64,000 nt of DNA from Marinobacterium rhizophilum (lineage in GTDB: Bacteria > Pseudomonadota > Gammaproteobacteria > Pseudomonadales > Balneatricaceae), in the NCBI RefSeq assembly GCF_024397915.1, contig NZ_CP073347.1:1612001-1676000 (forward strand), read 5' to 3'. Under the pieces are notes generated by a model. It was given only the letters and a program-made list of their open reading frames with translations. It was not told where the DNA came from and made no database searches. Each line of letters starts with the position of its first letter. Positions within the stretch are counted from its first letter, which is position 1. Shown piece after piece: positions 35,750 through 43,875 of this stretch. The position numbers were made by a program, and so were the translations under genes.

Positions 35750-36231
35750 CGAGGGCTTGCACAGCAGCGCACGGCATGGGCAACCTCTCAGCGTCGGCCC
35801 ACCCGTTGCGCTACCGCAGGGACACCCTGGTCGAATAGCGAGGGCTTGCACAGCAGCGCACGGCATGGGCAACCTCTCAGCGTCGGCCCACCCGTTGCGC
35901 TACCGCAAGGACACCCTGGTCGAATAGCGAGGGCTTGCACAGCAGCGCATGGCATGGGCAACCTCTCAGCGCCGGCCCACCCGGTGCGCTACCGCAAGGA
36001 CACCCCGGTCGAATAGCGAGGGCTTGCACAACAGCGCACGGCATGGGCAACCTCTCAGCGCCGGCGCACCCGTTCCACTACCGCAGGGACACCCTGGTCG
36101 AATAACGAGGGCTTGCACAGCTGCGCATGGCATGGGCAACCTCTCAGCGCCGGCGCACCCGTTCCGCTACCGCAAAGACACCCTGGTCGAATAGCGAGGG
36201 CTTGCACTACCGCAGAGGCAGGCTGGTCGAA
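35750..36231 (+). repeat. Tandem array of 89-bp units carrying pheA 3' ends
   Basis: The terminal GTCGAATA(A/G) falls at 35741 (gene), 35830, 35919, 36008, 36097 and 36186: five exact 89-bp steps, then a shortened 40-bp step to 36226. Each unit has a linker starting CGAGGGCTTGCACAGC that can form a GAGG..TTGC/GCAACCTC hairpin, then a stretch homologous to the last ~20 pheA codons (CATGGGCA...CACCCGTT...CTACCGC...GTCGAATAG) with an indel. The last copy (36204-36231) is truncated and diverged (codes YRRGRLVE against YRRDTLVE) and is followed at once by unrelated sequence and the terminator. The period is not a multiple of three. Confidence 0.93.
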
Positions 36232-36274
36232 TAGCCCGCTGAACGTGTAACCTCAACACGGCCCAGCGCTCAAC

Positions 36275-36312
36275 AAAAAGCCCGGATCAGCTTGGCCTGG
36301 TCCGGGCTTTTT
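36275..36312. terminator. Bidirectional rho-independent terminator
   Basis: AAAAAGCCCGGA, 14-nt loop, TCCGGGCTTTTT. Perfect 12-bp arms with A-tract and T-tract, so it works in both directions: for pheA/array (plus) and for the small membrane protein gene (minus). Confidence 0.95.
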
Positions 36313-36391
36313 GCATGCAGAGGTGCCGAGAAACCTTCGGCGCCAACGGCTTCCTGCCAGAGCAGAGCCCCACCTGCCACCTGTTCAAGCG

Positions 36392-36709
36392 CTACTTGTC
36401 CGCATCACTCTTGTTCGACAACTGCCCCAGCACGTAACCCGCGATACCGCTGAGAATGGCCCCGGTGATATTCCCTTCCAGCCGTCCAGCCAGGCTCAGC
36501 ACCACCGTGGCCGCGATGACTCCCATCACCGTGACCGTCTTGAAAAACGACGGACTACGCAGGATATCCATGATATTTTCCCGGGAGTTGGCCACCGCAC
36601 GCCAGAACAGGCCCCACATCACCACCAGGCCCACGGTGGCCAGAACCGCGAGCCCTGCGATGTACTCTGCGCTCAGCGTAACCGCGTCCTTTGCTAGCTC
36701 TGCGTCCAT
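36392..36709 (-). CDS. Small membrane protein, unknown
   Basis: 105 residues, two or three TM segments: about 14-35 (EYIAGLAVLATVGLVVMWGL), 55-75 (VTVMGVIAATVVLSLAG) and 80-97 (ITGAILSGIAGYVLGQL). The short ends are charged. I do not recognise it; holin-like or phage-type 2TM proteins have a similar size, but there are no phage genes nearby. An upstream in-frame ATG (36724) exists; the one at 36709 has AAGGA seven bases before and is preferred. Confidence 0.65.
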   Translation of the reverse strand: MDAELAKDAVTLSAEYIAGLAVLATVGLVVMWGLFWRAVANSRENIMDILRSPSFFKTVTVMGVIAATVVLSLAGRLEGNITGAILSGIAGYVLGQLSNKSDADK

Positions 36710-36879
36710 GGCATGATCCTTCATTCGCTCACCGCTGCGTTGCCGGCCGCCAGGCTACCGATGCCGACGGTCTGCAAAGTCTGGCGCAGATTGGCCCTGT
36801 CGGCCAGCCCCGCAATCTGTCGCCATGCCGGACACCCTGTAACCCTGCTCAAAAGCCCTGGAGCACGCCGCAATGTCGC

Positions 36880-37359
36880 TCAGGGCGTTGCGGGCATCAC
36901 GATATCCGCCTTGGTCGAGGCCATGATATCGAGCAGTTCTGCGGTTTCCGCCTCGGGGACTTCATGCCGGGCCAGTACCTCCTTGAACAGCACGATCATT
37001 CGATCCCATTCCGCCTCGGTGATATTGAGGTGTGCATGGGCCGCCTTCATGTCTCGCCCATGGTAGCTACAGGGTCCACCGGTCACCTCGCACACCATCG
37101 CCGTCACCTGATATTTCAGATAGGGGGCGGGTACCACCTTGCGACTGGCGTCTACCGCCGGGTTCGCCTTGATCTGGTCATCCGAGACCACGGCATCAAA
37201 AAACTCATTCACCACCACCGAGATGGACATCAGCCCTCCCAGCCGCTCGAACAGCGATCTCGATTCAGCCTCGCCCTGGGCCAGGACCCCGGGGGACCCT
37301 GCCAGTAGGACTAGCGCTAAATACAGCAGATTCAGATGTTTCAGTGCGGTATTGAACAT
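36880..37359 (-). CDS. Exported group 1 truncated haemoglobin
   Basis: 159 residues. Signal peptide 1-27 (ALVLLAGSPGVLAQG), then a truncated globin: LFERLGGLMSISVVVNEFFDAVVSD (helix A/B), KYQVTAMVCEVTGGPCSY, and HGRDMKAAHAHLNITEAEWDRM with the proximal His in AAHAHL. Group 1 (TrHbN-type) globins bind O2 and NO. Export to the periplasm is unusual for the family, and two Cys flank the VTGG loop. ATG 37359 with GGAGG. Confidence 0.85.
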   Translation of the reverse strand: MFNTALKHLNLLYLALVLLAGSPGVLAQGEAESRSLFERLGGLMSISVVVNEFFDAVVSDDQIKANPAVDASRKVVPAPYLKYQVTAMVCEVTGGPCSYHGRDMKAAHAHLNITEAEWDRMIVLFKEVLARHEVPEAETAELLDIMASTKADIVMPATP

Positions 37360-37621
37360 ACAAACCTCCGCCTGGTTATGAAAATACCTGCCACGCGCCT
37401 GCTGCCAGCACAGGCCGTGCCCTTCACGACACAGCGGTCATGTACAGATTCAGTGTAATGGAAAAACGGGGCGATACCGGCAACCAGAGGCGGCAACATT
37501 TGCGAAGGCCTCCCACCGGTCAGGGCATTTTCCGGTGACAGGGGCCCGTGACTGCTGAAAGACAGGGCTCGGGCACCTATACTCCTTCTTTCTTGTCTTT
37601 CTCACCATCAGGAGCCCACCG

Positions 37622-37957
37622 ATGTCATCGCGCATTTACTGCACCGCCCAGTTCAAGCCTCGCCCAGGCAGGGACGCCGAACTCTTTGCCAAACTACAGT
37701 CCCTCGAACCCAATACATTGCGTGAAGACGGCTGCATCCAGTACCGCGTCACCCGCCAGATCAGCAGTGATTTCGCCACCGGCGAGAGCTACCCCATCGT
37801 GTTTCACGAAATCTGGCAGGATATGCACAGCTTCGAGCAGCACTGCCAGCGCCGGGAAATAGCGGACTTTTTCAGCCGCTACTGTGAGTCACCCGACGGC
37901 CTGGCCGAGTCCTGGAATGTTTGCGTCTATTCCGACGCCGCCGATGAGCCGACCTGA
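37622..37957 (+). CDS. Antibiotic biosynthesis monooxygenase-fold protein (ABM family)
   Basis: 111 residues, a ferredoxin-like dimeric ABM-domain protein: IYCTAQFKPRPGRDAELFAKLQSL, GCIQYRVTRQI, VFHEIWQDMHSFEQHCQRREI. Members include cofactor-free monooxygenases (ActVA-Orf6, YgiN) and stress proteins; no substrate can be inferred. ATG 37622 with CAGGAGC. Confidence 0.85.
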   Translation: MSSRIYCTAQFKPRPGRDAELFAKLQSLEPNTLREDGCIQYRVTRQISSDFATGESYPIVFHEIWQDMHSFEQHCQRREIADFFSRYCESPDGLAESWNVCVYSDAADEPT

Positions 37958-38295
37958 GGACGCGCATTGTCAGCCGCCAGGCCCGACAGGACCCGCTCAA
38001 CCCGGCCCTGCAATTGATCCACTCCCGCCGAGCGAGCAACCTGGCGGGCCAGCCTGCGAAACTACTGCTAGGATTAGCGTGACTGTTTGACGATCAAGAA
38101 GGCTCCAACCCGGCCTCGCCATACAACAAGAAGCGCTCGGTTGCAGGTGTCAGGCCGGTACTCAACACCCTGCATCCCGCCAGACTTGCTCGGGGAAGGA
38201 ACACCATGATATCCAGCGACTGCCCGCCTGATTCTCCGATGCAGCCGGACCAACAGCCTGGGCATACGGCGCCATTCGTGCTGTATCCGTCTTCC
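37958..38295. other. Intergenic region without a supported gene
   Basis: 338 bp between the ABM gene and the MITE-like element. Only short out-of-context frames; base composition is slightly less GC-rich than neighbours. Confidence 0.5.
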
Positions 38296-38439
38296 AGCAG
38301 GTTGTTGAAAAGCGTTGGCGAGGCAGCTAGCGCAAGGCAAAAATCGTCGAAAGGAGGGCGTTTATGGCCGATAAATGACCAGCTTGAGACGATTTTTAAC
38401 GCCGCGAAAGCAACGCAGATAGTTTTCCAGCAGCCTGCT
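38296..38439. mobile_element. MITE-like element with imperfect terminal inverted repeats
   Basis: About 144 bp bounded by AGCAGGTTGTTGAAAA and, inverted, AGCAGGCTGCTGGAAAA. Internally AAAAATCGTC (left) faces GACGATTTTT (right) and GCGTTG faces CAACGC, so the element is a near-palindrome with no coding capacity. It ends 17 bp before the diguanylate cyclase start codon, so it forms that gene's leader. Classification as MITE is by structure only. Confidence 0.7.
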
Positions 38440-38456
38440 CCCCAGGCCCGCCGCTA

Positions 38457-39533
38457 ATGCACAGAACCTACCAGCACAGTTCCCTGAGCGATGCCGACGC
38501 TACCCTGAACTATCTGCTGGACATCATCGTTGAAGGCACCTGGGACTGGCACGCGGACACCGGCCGGGTCGAGCGAAACCCCGGCTGGTACCGCATGCTC
38601 GGCTACGAGGTCGGCGGACTCAAAGAGGATGTCTTTACCTGGGAAAACATCATTCACCCGGACGACTATGCCCGTGTGATCGATTACATCGAGAGTTTCA
38701 TCGCTGGCAAGCGCCAAGACTACTGTATCGACTACCGTTGCAAAAAAGCCGACGGTCACTACCTCTGGATACGGGATCGTGCCCGGATCATCAGCCGCCA
38801 TCCCGATGGCAGCGCCTCCAGAATTATCGGTGCCCACGAGAACATCCACGCCCGGACAAGCACCCAGGATGAACTGATCGAACAGAACAGGCACCTGCGC
38901 GACGACAGCGTTACGCTGGAACACACGCTACAGCAAAAAGCGCGGGAGCTGGAAGCCAAAAACCAGGAGCTGGAAGACAAGATTCGCGAAGTCGAATACA
39001 TATCCAACACGGACCAGCTCACCGAAATCGCCAACCGCAAACGCTTCGAAGAGAAAATCCTGCAGGAAATCCGTCGCGCCCGACGCTATAGCCACCCGCT
39101 CTCTCTGGCGCTGTTCGACCTGGATCTGTTCAAGAACATCAACGACACCCATGGTCACAGCGCCGGCGACCGGGTTCTGCGCAGTATCGCCGACCTGGTA
39201 CGCCCGAATATCCGCAGCCTGGACTGTTTTGCCCGCTGGGGCGGCGAAGAGTTCACCCTGATTTTTCCCAGCATGGCGCTTGATGGCGCCCTACAGGCCT
39301 GCGAAAAGCTGCGCGGTCTGATTCAGCAGCACGAAGTCAAACCCGGGCTGTGCATCACGGCCAGCTTCGGTGTCAGCCTGTTTGCCCGCAATGACAGCTT
39401 CGAAGACTTGCTGCGGCGCGCCGATGATGCCCTCTACCGCGCCAAGGCCCTGGGCCGCAACCGGGTGGAAGTACAAGCCAGCAGTGCATCGACACCACCC
39501 CGCGAAAAGCAGGAAGACACAGCGGCGCCCTGA
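38457..39533 (+). CDS. PAS-GGDEF diguanylate cyclase
   Basis: 358 residues, soluble. PAS domain about 18-135 (WDWHADTGRVERNPGWYRMLGY...IHPDD) with a PAC tail, a coiled coil (135-180; KARELEAKNQELEDKIREVE), then GGDEF (185-345). The active site is GGEEF at 262-266 with RSLD at 253-256, five residues upstream, the canonical c-di-GMP inhibitory I-site. It makes c-di-GMP, the likely ligand of the riboswitch at 8.4 kb. No clear Shine-Dalgarno: the region just upstream is the MITE-like end. Confidence 0.93.
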   Translation: MHRTYQHSSLSDADATLNYLLDIIVEGTWDWHADTGRVERNPGWYRMLGYEVGGLKEDVFTWENIIHPDDYARVIDYIESFIAGKRQDYCIDYRCKKADGHYLWIRDRARIISRHPDGSASRIIGAHENIHARTSTQDELIEQNRHLRDDSVTLEHTLQQKARELEAKNQELEDKIREVEYISNTDQLTEIANRKRFEEKILQEIRRARRYSHPLSLALFDLDLFKNINDTHGHSAGDRVLRSIADLVRPNIRSLDCFARWGGEEFTLIFPSMALDGALQACEKLRGLIQQHEVKPGLCITASFGVSLFARNDSFEDLLRRADDALYRAKALGRNRVEVQASSASTPPREKQEDTAAP

Positions 39534-39712
39534 TCCCAGCCCTGAACCGACACGACATCCACGCTCCCGTGCTGCCTGGCCCCTGCTGGCATCAGCGGCT
39601 GAAAACGCACTGCATCGTCATATTCGGCACTCAAGACTGTCGATTCCTGCGAACTGCCTCGCACAGCGCCATTGCACACCCGTGCGCTGTATTGGAATAA
39701 TGCCAGGCAAGT

Positions 39713-40933
39713 ATGAATATGATCAGAACCCACCGCTCACACGACCTGGCGCGCTTGCGCCGCCTTGCCCTGGCGGCGCAAGGCTTGCTGCAGGCCCAGC
39801 CCTTTGGGGCCGGGATGGCAGGGGCACACCAGGCGATTAACCACCTGGGCTATGTACAGATCGATACCATATCAGTGGTGGAGCGCGCGCATCATCATGT
39901 CTTGCACGCCAGAGTGCCCAGGTTCAGGCCAGCCATGACCCAGCAAATGCTACTCGATGGGGACATTTTCGAGTACTGGGCACACGCGGCCGCTTTTCTG
40001 CCCATCGCCGACTTTCGCTTCTCCTTGCCCTACAAGCACGCCATCAGGTGCGGCCAAGTCCACTGGTATAAAAACCCTGACAGGAAACTCATGGGAGAGC
40101 TGTTGGCACGCATAGGTTCAGAAGGCCCTCTGCGCGCCCGGGACCTGGAAACGGGCAGCACCAGGCGCGCAGCCTGGTGGGACTGGAAACCGGCCAAGAA
40201 AGCACTCGAACAGCTGTACATGCAAGGCGACCTTATGGTCAGCAGCCGCGAAGGCTTCCAGAAAACCTATGACCTGACCGAGCGGGTACTGCCATCCGGG
40301 GTAAATTCACGCATGCCAAGCGTGGAAGAATTTGCGGCGCACATTCTCGACCAGCAGTTGCGCTGCCATGGCTTTGCGTCACTCAAGGGGCTGACCTACC
40401 TGCGCCGCAACACTGAGCTGCGCAATGCGGTGAAAAACCTGGTAAACGCCAGGTTGGCAGAGCAGACCCTGGAGCAGGTGCAACTTGGCAGTGGCGCCGT
40501 ATTTATCCTGGAAGCCGGTGCACTTGAGCGCCCCCTGCCCCGCGTTCACAGCCGCATGCAGATTCTTTCGCCCTTCGACAACTGCGTGATTCAGCGCGAA
40601 CGCCTCAAAGCCCTGTTTCAATTCGACTACCAGATAGAATGCTACGTACCCGCCCCCAAACGCCAGTACGGCTATTTTTCCCTGCCACTGCTGTACCGCG
40701 ATGCATTTATTGGCCGCATGGATGCCAAGGCCCATCGAAAAACCGGCCAGCTGGAGATCAAGTCGCTGCATTTCGAGCAACACCGTTTTGATGAAGACGC
40801 TATCATTGCGGCCTTTGCAGACGCGATTGCAGCGTTCTGCCGTTTTCAACAATGTGACTCGGTGTCTTTGGCCAGGGTTGAACCCAATCATCTCACCGGG
40901 CGTCTGCACAGCGCGCTAGAACCGCTGGCGTGA
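39713..40933 (+). CDS. YcaQ-like DNA glycosylase (HTH_42 family)
   Basis: 406 residues of the winged-helix HTH_42 (AlkZ/YcaQ) family that unhooks alkyl and interstrand-cross-link lesions. Near the N-terminus GYVQIDTISVVERAHHHVL has the catalytic QxD motif (QID at 49-51), the YcaQ type rather than the QxQ of AlkZ. FEYWAHAAAFLP and LSPFDNCVIQRERLK are also family landmarks. Start at ATG 39713 with CCAGG. Confidence 0.85.
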   Translation: MNMIRTHRSHDLARLRRLALAAQGLLQAQPFGAGMAGAHQAINHLGYVQIDTISVVERAHHHVLHARVPRFRPAMTQQMLLDGDIFEYWAHAAAFLPIADFRFSLPYKHAIRCGQVHWYKNPDRKLMGELLARIGSEGPLRARDLETGSTRRAAWWDWKPAKKALEQLYMQGDLMVSSREGFQKTYDLTERVLPSGVNSRMPSVEEFAAHILDQQLRCHGFASLKGLTYLRRNTELRNAVKNLVNARLAEQTLEQVQLGSGAVFILEAGALERPLPRVHSRMQILSPFDNCVIQRERLKALFQFDYQIECYVPAPKRQYGYFSLPLLYRDAFIGRMDAKAHRKTGQLEIKSLHFEQHRFDEDAIIAAFADAIAAFCRFQQCDSVSLARVEPNHLTGRLHSALEPLA

Positions 40934-41086
40934 CGCCAGGCTAGAAGCCGCTTTGCGGGAGGATGCGCATCCACAGGGCCGCGGGATTGCAGCCCTGCGG
41001 GTTCATCAAATAGCCCGGACGCCATTCGATCGAAAGCCCGGACCACGTCCACGCCGGAAAGCGCCAGGCAGCCCCCCCAACCGGTA

Positions 41087-42883
41087 TTAAAAAATCCCGC
41101 CCGGCGGCCAGTTCGGATTATCGGTTTCATCCTCCCCCACGTCCGTATCGATACTGGCGGCGATGGCAGCCGGCACGTCGGTCTTGTCGAGCACGATCTC
41201 GACGACATAGTTCTGCGTCGGGTTGTCGCGGATCTGCGCCATTACCGAGGCCAGCTCGTCAAGGTTGCTGACCTTGTGGCCCTTGCCGCCGAACACCTCC
41301 GGCAGCTTGCTGAAATTCCAGGCCGGCAGTTCGTTGTACGGATAGACCGCATTCTGCAGCGGGTCCGGGTAGTCCTGCTTGCCGCTGTCACTGCGGAACG
41401 GGTTCGGGTTGACCAGTTTCTGCTCGATGCCGTAGATGCCGTTGGCGAGGACGAACACCACGGTGTTCTGACCGTAGGCATGGTGATCCGACACCGCCTG
41501 GCAGGTTTCGTGAAAGGCGCCGTCACCCACGACCACGACGGCGCGCTTGTCCGGGCAGGCGCATTTCACCCCGGTGGCGGCGGCCACCGAGTAGCCGATG
41601 GACAGCCAGGCCGCCTGGGCGACAAAGCCGCTTTGAGCCTTGATCGGTACACTTTGCGCGCCAATCAGCGGGAAGCCGGCGTCGACCACCAGCACGTCAT
41701 CCCCGCTAAGCCAGGCCCCCAGTGCGTCGAAGAAATTGTCGTACGTCAGCGGAGGCGTGCTGTCCATCGCACCGGCCATCAGCTTGAATGGCAGCACCTG
41801 ATTGACGCGCAGGCCCTTGAGGTGACGGCTGGCCCCGTGCTGCTCCAGGGCCTCGATCAGACGGTCGATATAGGCGCCCAGCTCCACCGCCGGGTAGAAG
41901 CCCGCGCCGGCGAACAGGCTGTCCTGGCAGGCCAGCAGCGTGCGGTCGCTGCGGATGTTCTGACTGCCGGTATCCTTGCCGATGGTGTTGGCGCCGATAC
42001 CGAGCAGCACGCCGTCCGGGCCGATCAGGCTGTCGATCTCCTGCGTGCTCAGGGTATGGCAGCCCTCGAAATACGGATGCTGTTCCGACAGCACCGACTT
42101 GCTCCAGGCACTGGTGACGAAATGGATCGGCTGCTGGGCCGTGGCCAGGGTGCGGTTCAGCACCTCCATCAGCCGGCCGAAGCGGTCCTGCAGCCCGTAA
42201 CGCTGCAGCTCGATACCCGCCCAGACGATGGCCTTGCGAGCACTGACCAGTTTGCTCAGGGTGGCCGCGACGGCGGCATCAACCTCGCTCACCGTCACGA
42301 TATCGCCGCGCCCCGATTCAAGGCGACCGACAGGCCCGCGGCAGGGTGCGCGCCAGACATCCTCGCAGATTTCGAGATAGCCGGGCCGGTGCGCCGTCAG
42401 CATGGCAGTCAGTACCGAGTCAATCTGGTACGTCGCCTGCCTGGCATTGGTGATGCGCTCCGCCGCCGCGGTGATGGGACGGAACATGTTGATATCGACG
42501 AACTCGTAGCCCGTGGTGTGGGAATAGAGCAGCCCGGTGTTCTTTTCGAAACTGTCCTCCTTGTTGGTTGGCGCGCCATTGATCAGCAGCACCGGTACCT
42601 GTTCGACGTAGGAGCCAGCGATACAGTTGAGCATGCTGAAGGCGCCGACGCTGTAAGTCACGTAGGCGGCGGCGAACCCCGTCAACCGGCCGTAGGCGTC
42701 GGCGGCGTAACCGGCACAGAACTCGTTGGCATTGCCGCCAATGCGTATCGGCGAGTTGTCGTCCGCCAGAATGGTATCGAGCAGGGGTGCGGTGTAGTTG
42801 CCCGCGACCCCGAACATCTGCTTGAGACCCAGCTGCTCAAGCCGGAGCTTGAGGTACCGGGCGACCGTAATATCCGTATCCAT
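41087..42883 (-). CDS. ThDP-dependent 2-oxo acid decarboxylase (phenyl-/indolepyruvate or pyruvate decarboxylase-like)
   Basis: 598 residues of the pyruvate/indolepyruvate decarboxylase branch. Cofactor-activating Glu54 is in NANEFCAGYAADAYGR; the C-terminal ThDP motif is VVGDGAFHETCQ with the metal-ligand Asn ~28 residues later (LANGIYGIEQKL). It should turn a 2-oxo acid into an aldehyde plus CO2. The start (ATG 42883) is nine bases after the beta-barrel gene, and the amine oxidase precedes that, so a 2-oxo acid made by the oxidase is the likely substrate. The C-terminal ~20 residues are acidic then NPNWPPGGIF. Confidence 0.85.
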   Translation of the reverse strand: MDTDITVARYLKLRLEQLGLKQMFGVAGNYTAPLLDTILADDNSPIRIGGNANEFCAGYAADAYGRLTGFAAAYVTYSVGAFSMLNCIAGSYVEQVPVLLINGAPTNKEDSFEKNTGLLYSHTTGYEFVDINMFRPITAAAERITNARQATYQIDSVLTAMLTAHRPGYLEICEDVWRAPCRGPVGRLESGRGDIVTVSEVDAAVAATLSKLVSARKAIVWAGIELQRYGLQDRFGRLMEVLNRTLATAQQPIHFVTSAWSKSVLSEQHPYFEGCHTLSTQEIDSLIGPDGVLLGIGANTIGKDTGSQNIRSDRTLLACQDSLFAGAGFYPAVELGAYIDRLIEALEQHGASRHLKGLRVNQVLPFKLMAGAMDSTPPLTYDNFFDALGAWLSGDDVLVVDAGFPLIGAQSVPIKAQSGFVAQAAWLSIGYSVAAATGVKCACPDKRAVVVVGDGAFHETCQAVSDHHAYGQNTVVFVLANGIYGIEQKLVNPNPFRSDSGKQDYPDPLQNAVYPYNELPAWNFSKLPEVFGGKGHKVSNLDELASVMAQIRDNPTQNYVVEIVLDKTDVPAAIAASIDTDVGEDETDNPNWPPGGIF

Positions 42884-42892
42884 GCCCGGCTC

Positions 42893-43864
42893 CTATTGCT
42901 TGACCATGGTGTTGATGGTGATGTGGGGCCAGGTGATCAGCGACTTCGGGTCGGTCTGACCGAACTTGAGGTGGAAGACGAGGTCGATGATCTGGGTGTA
43001 CTGCAGCTGGTCGAATTCCTGCCCGGTTTGGGTATTGCGCACCTTCTCCAGCCAGAACACGGCCTGCATCCGGGTAGCGTTGGCATGGCGGACGACGAAG
43101 GGGATATTGTTAATGCCACCGGCCTGGGCGGAGTCCAGCAGCAGGGTCCGGGTCTCCAGAATCTCGAAGCCCGCCGCGGCCTGCATTTCCAGATCCTGGC
43201 GCAGAGTCGCGTTCGGATTGCTGACATTGATGCCCTCGCGCGGTACCAGGTAGGGGTCGAGGTAGCCCAGCGGTGCACCCTGGCCGATGTCCGGCGGCAG
43301 GCTGGAAATATTCGGAATCTGCGGTGCCCCCTTGTCAGTTATCGGCGGCTTGCTGAGCAGCATGATGGCATCGCCGTGGGGGATGGTACCGCTGCGCGCA
43401 ACATTGAACTCGGGCAGCGGTTGCGTCTGGTTGTCGTTGTCGATGATCTCGGACAGGTTCATGAACATGCCGTTTTCAACGTGCAGCGCTTCCCCCGTGT
43501 CCTTGTTGGACACCCGCTGCTGATACTCCAACGCCGCGACGAACTGATCGACGCTGCCACCACGGTTGCGCGCCGGCGCGCCGGCATTGCGTACATCCAG
43601 GGTTTCAGCATAGGGCAGCACCAGCAGCTTGAAGTCCCCCGGGCTCGCCGGCGTCGAGCCCCGGGATGGCAGCGCGATGATGTTCCACCCCCTGTTGCCG
43701 AACCAGCTGCCCTCCAGATCGTTGAATAACTGCGTGGTGCTCTGGGCGGGTGTCAGGCTGTCGCAGGGCGCCTGTTCCAGCAGCGCCTGGCCCAGGTCAT
43801 GTCGCAGGCGTTTGCTGGAGGCACCCCCCAGGCGCTGAAAGCCATTGGTATCGAATTTTTTCAT
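42893..43864 (-). CDS. Beta-barrel (nitrobindin/lipocalin-like) protein of the amine oxidase operon
   Basis: 323 residues, soluble, no signal peptide. Residues about 55-215 have a pattern recalling nitrobindin/FABP-like haem- or lipid-binding barrels: LEGSWFGNRGWN, FKLLVLPYAETLDV, FVAALEYQQRV, EALHVENGMFMNL. The C-terminal part repeats beta strands with WPHITINTM at the end. Haem binding or peroxide handling is a guess from fold resemblance and neighbours (an H2O2-producing oxidase). ATG 43864 after AGGACGG; 11 bases from the oxidase stop. Confidence 0.6.
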   Translation of the reverse strand: MKKFDTNGFQRLGGASSKRLRHDLGQALLEQAPCDSLTPAQSTTQLFNDLEGSWFGNRGWNIIALPSRGSTPASPGDFKLLVLPYAETLDVRNAGAPARNRGGSVDQFVAALEYQQRVSNKDTGEALHVENGMFMNLSEIIDNDNQTQPLPEFNVARSGTIPHGDAIMLLSKPPITDKGAPQIPNISSLPPDIGQGAPLGYLDPYLVPREGINVSNPNATLRQDLEMQAAAGFEILETRTLLLDSAQAGGINNIPFVVRHANATRMQAVFWLEKVRNTQTGQEFDQLQYTQIIDLVFHLKFGQTDPKSLITWPHITINTMVKQ

Positions 43865-43875
43865 GGCTCGCCGTC

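Noticed and set aside
35750..36231. CRISPR or integron cassette array
   Set aside because: 89-bp units are near-identical throughout and derive from the pheA tail; no attC consensus and no integrase gene nearby.
41276..43729. An 817-codon plus-strand open frame across the ThDP and beta-barrel genes
   Set aside because: Antisense to two genes with clear motifs; its own translation is Gln/His/Arg-rich without any family.
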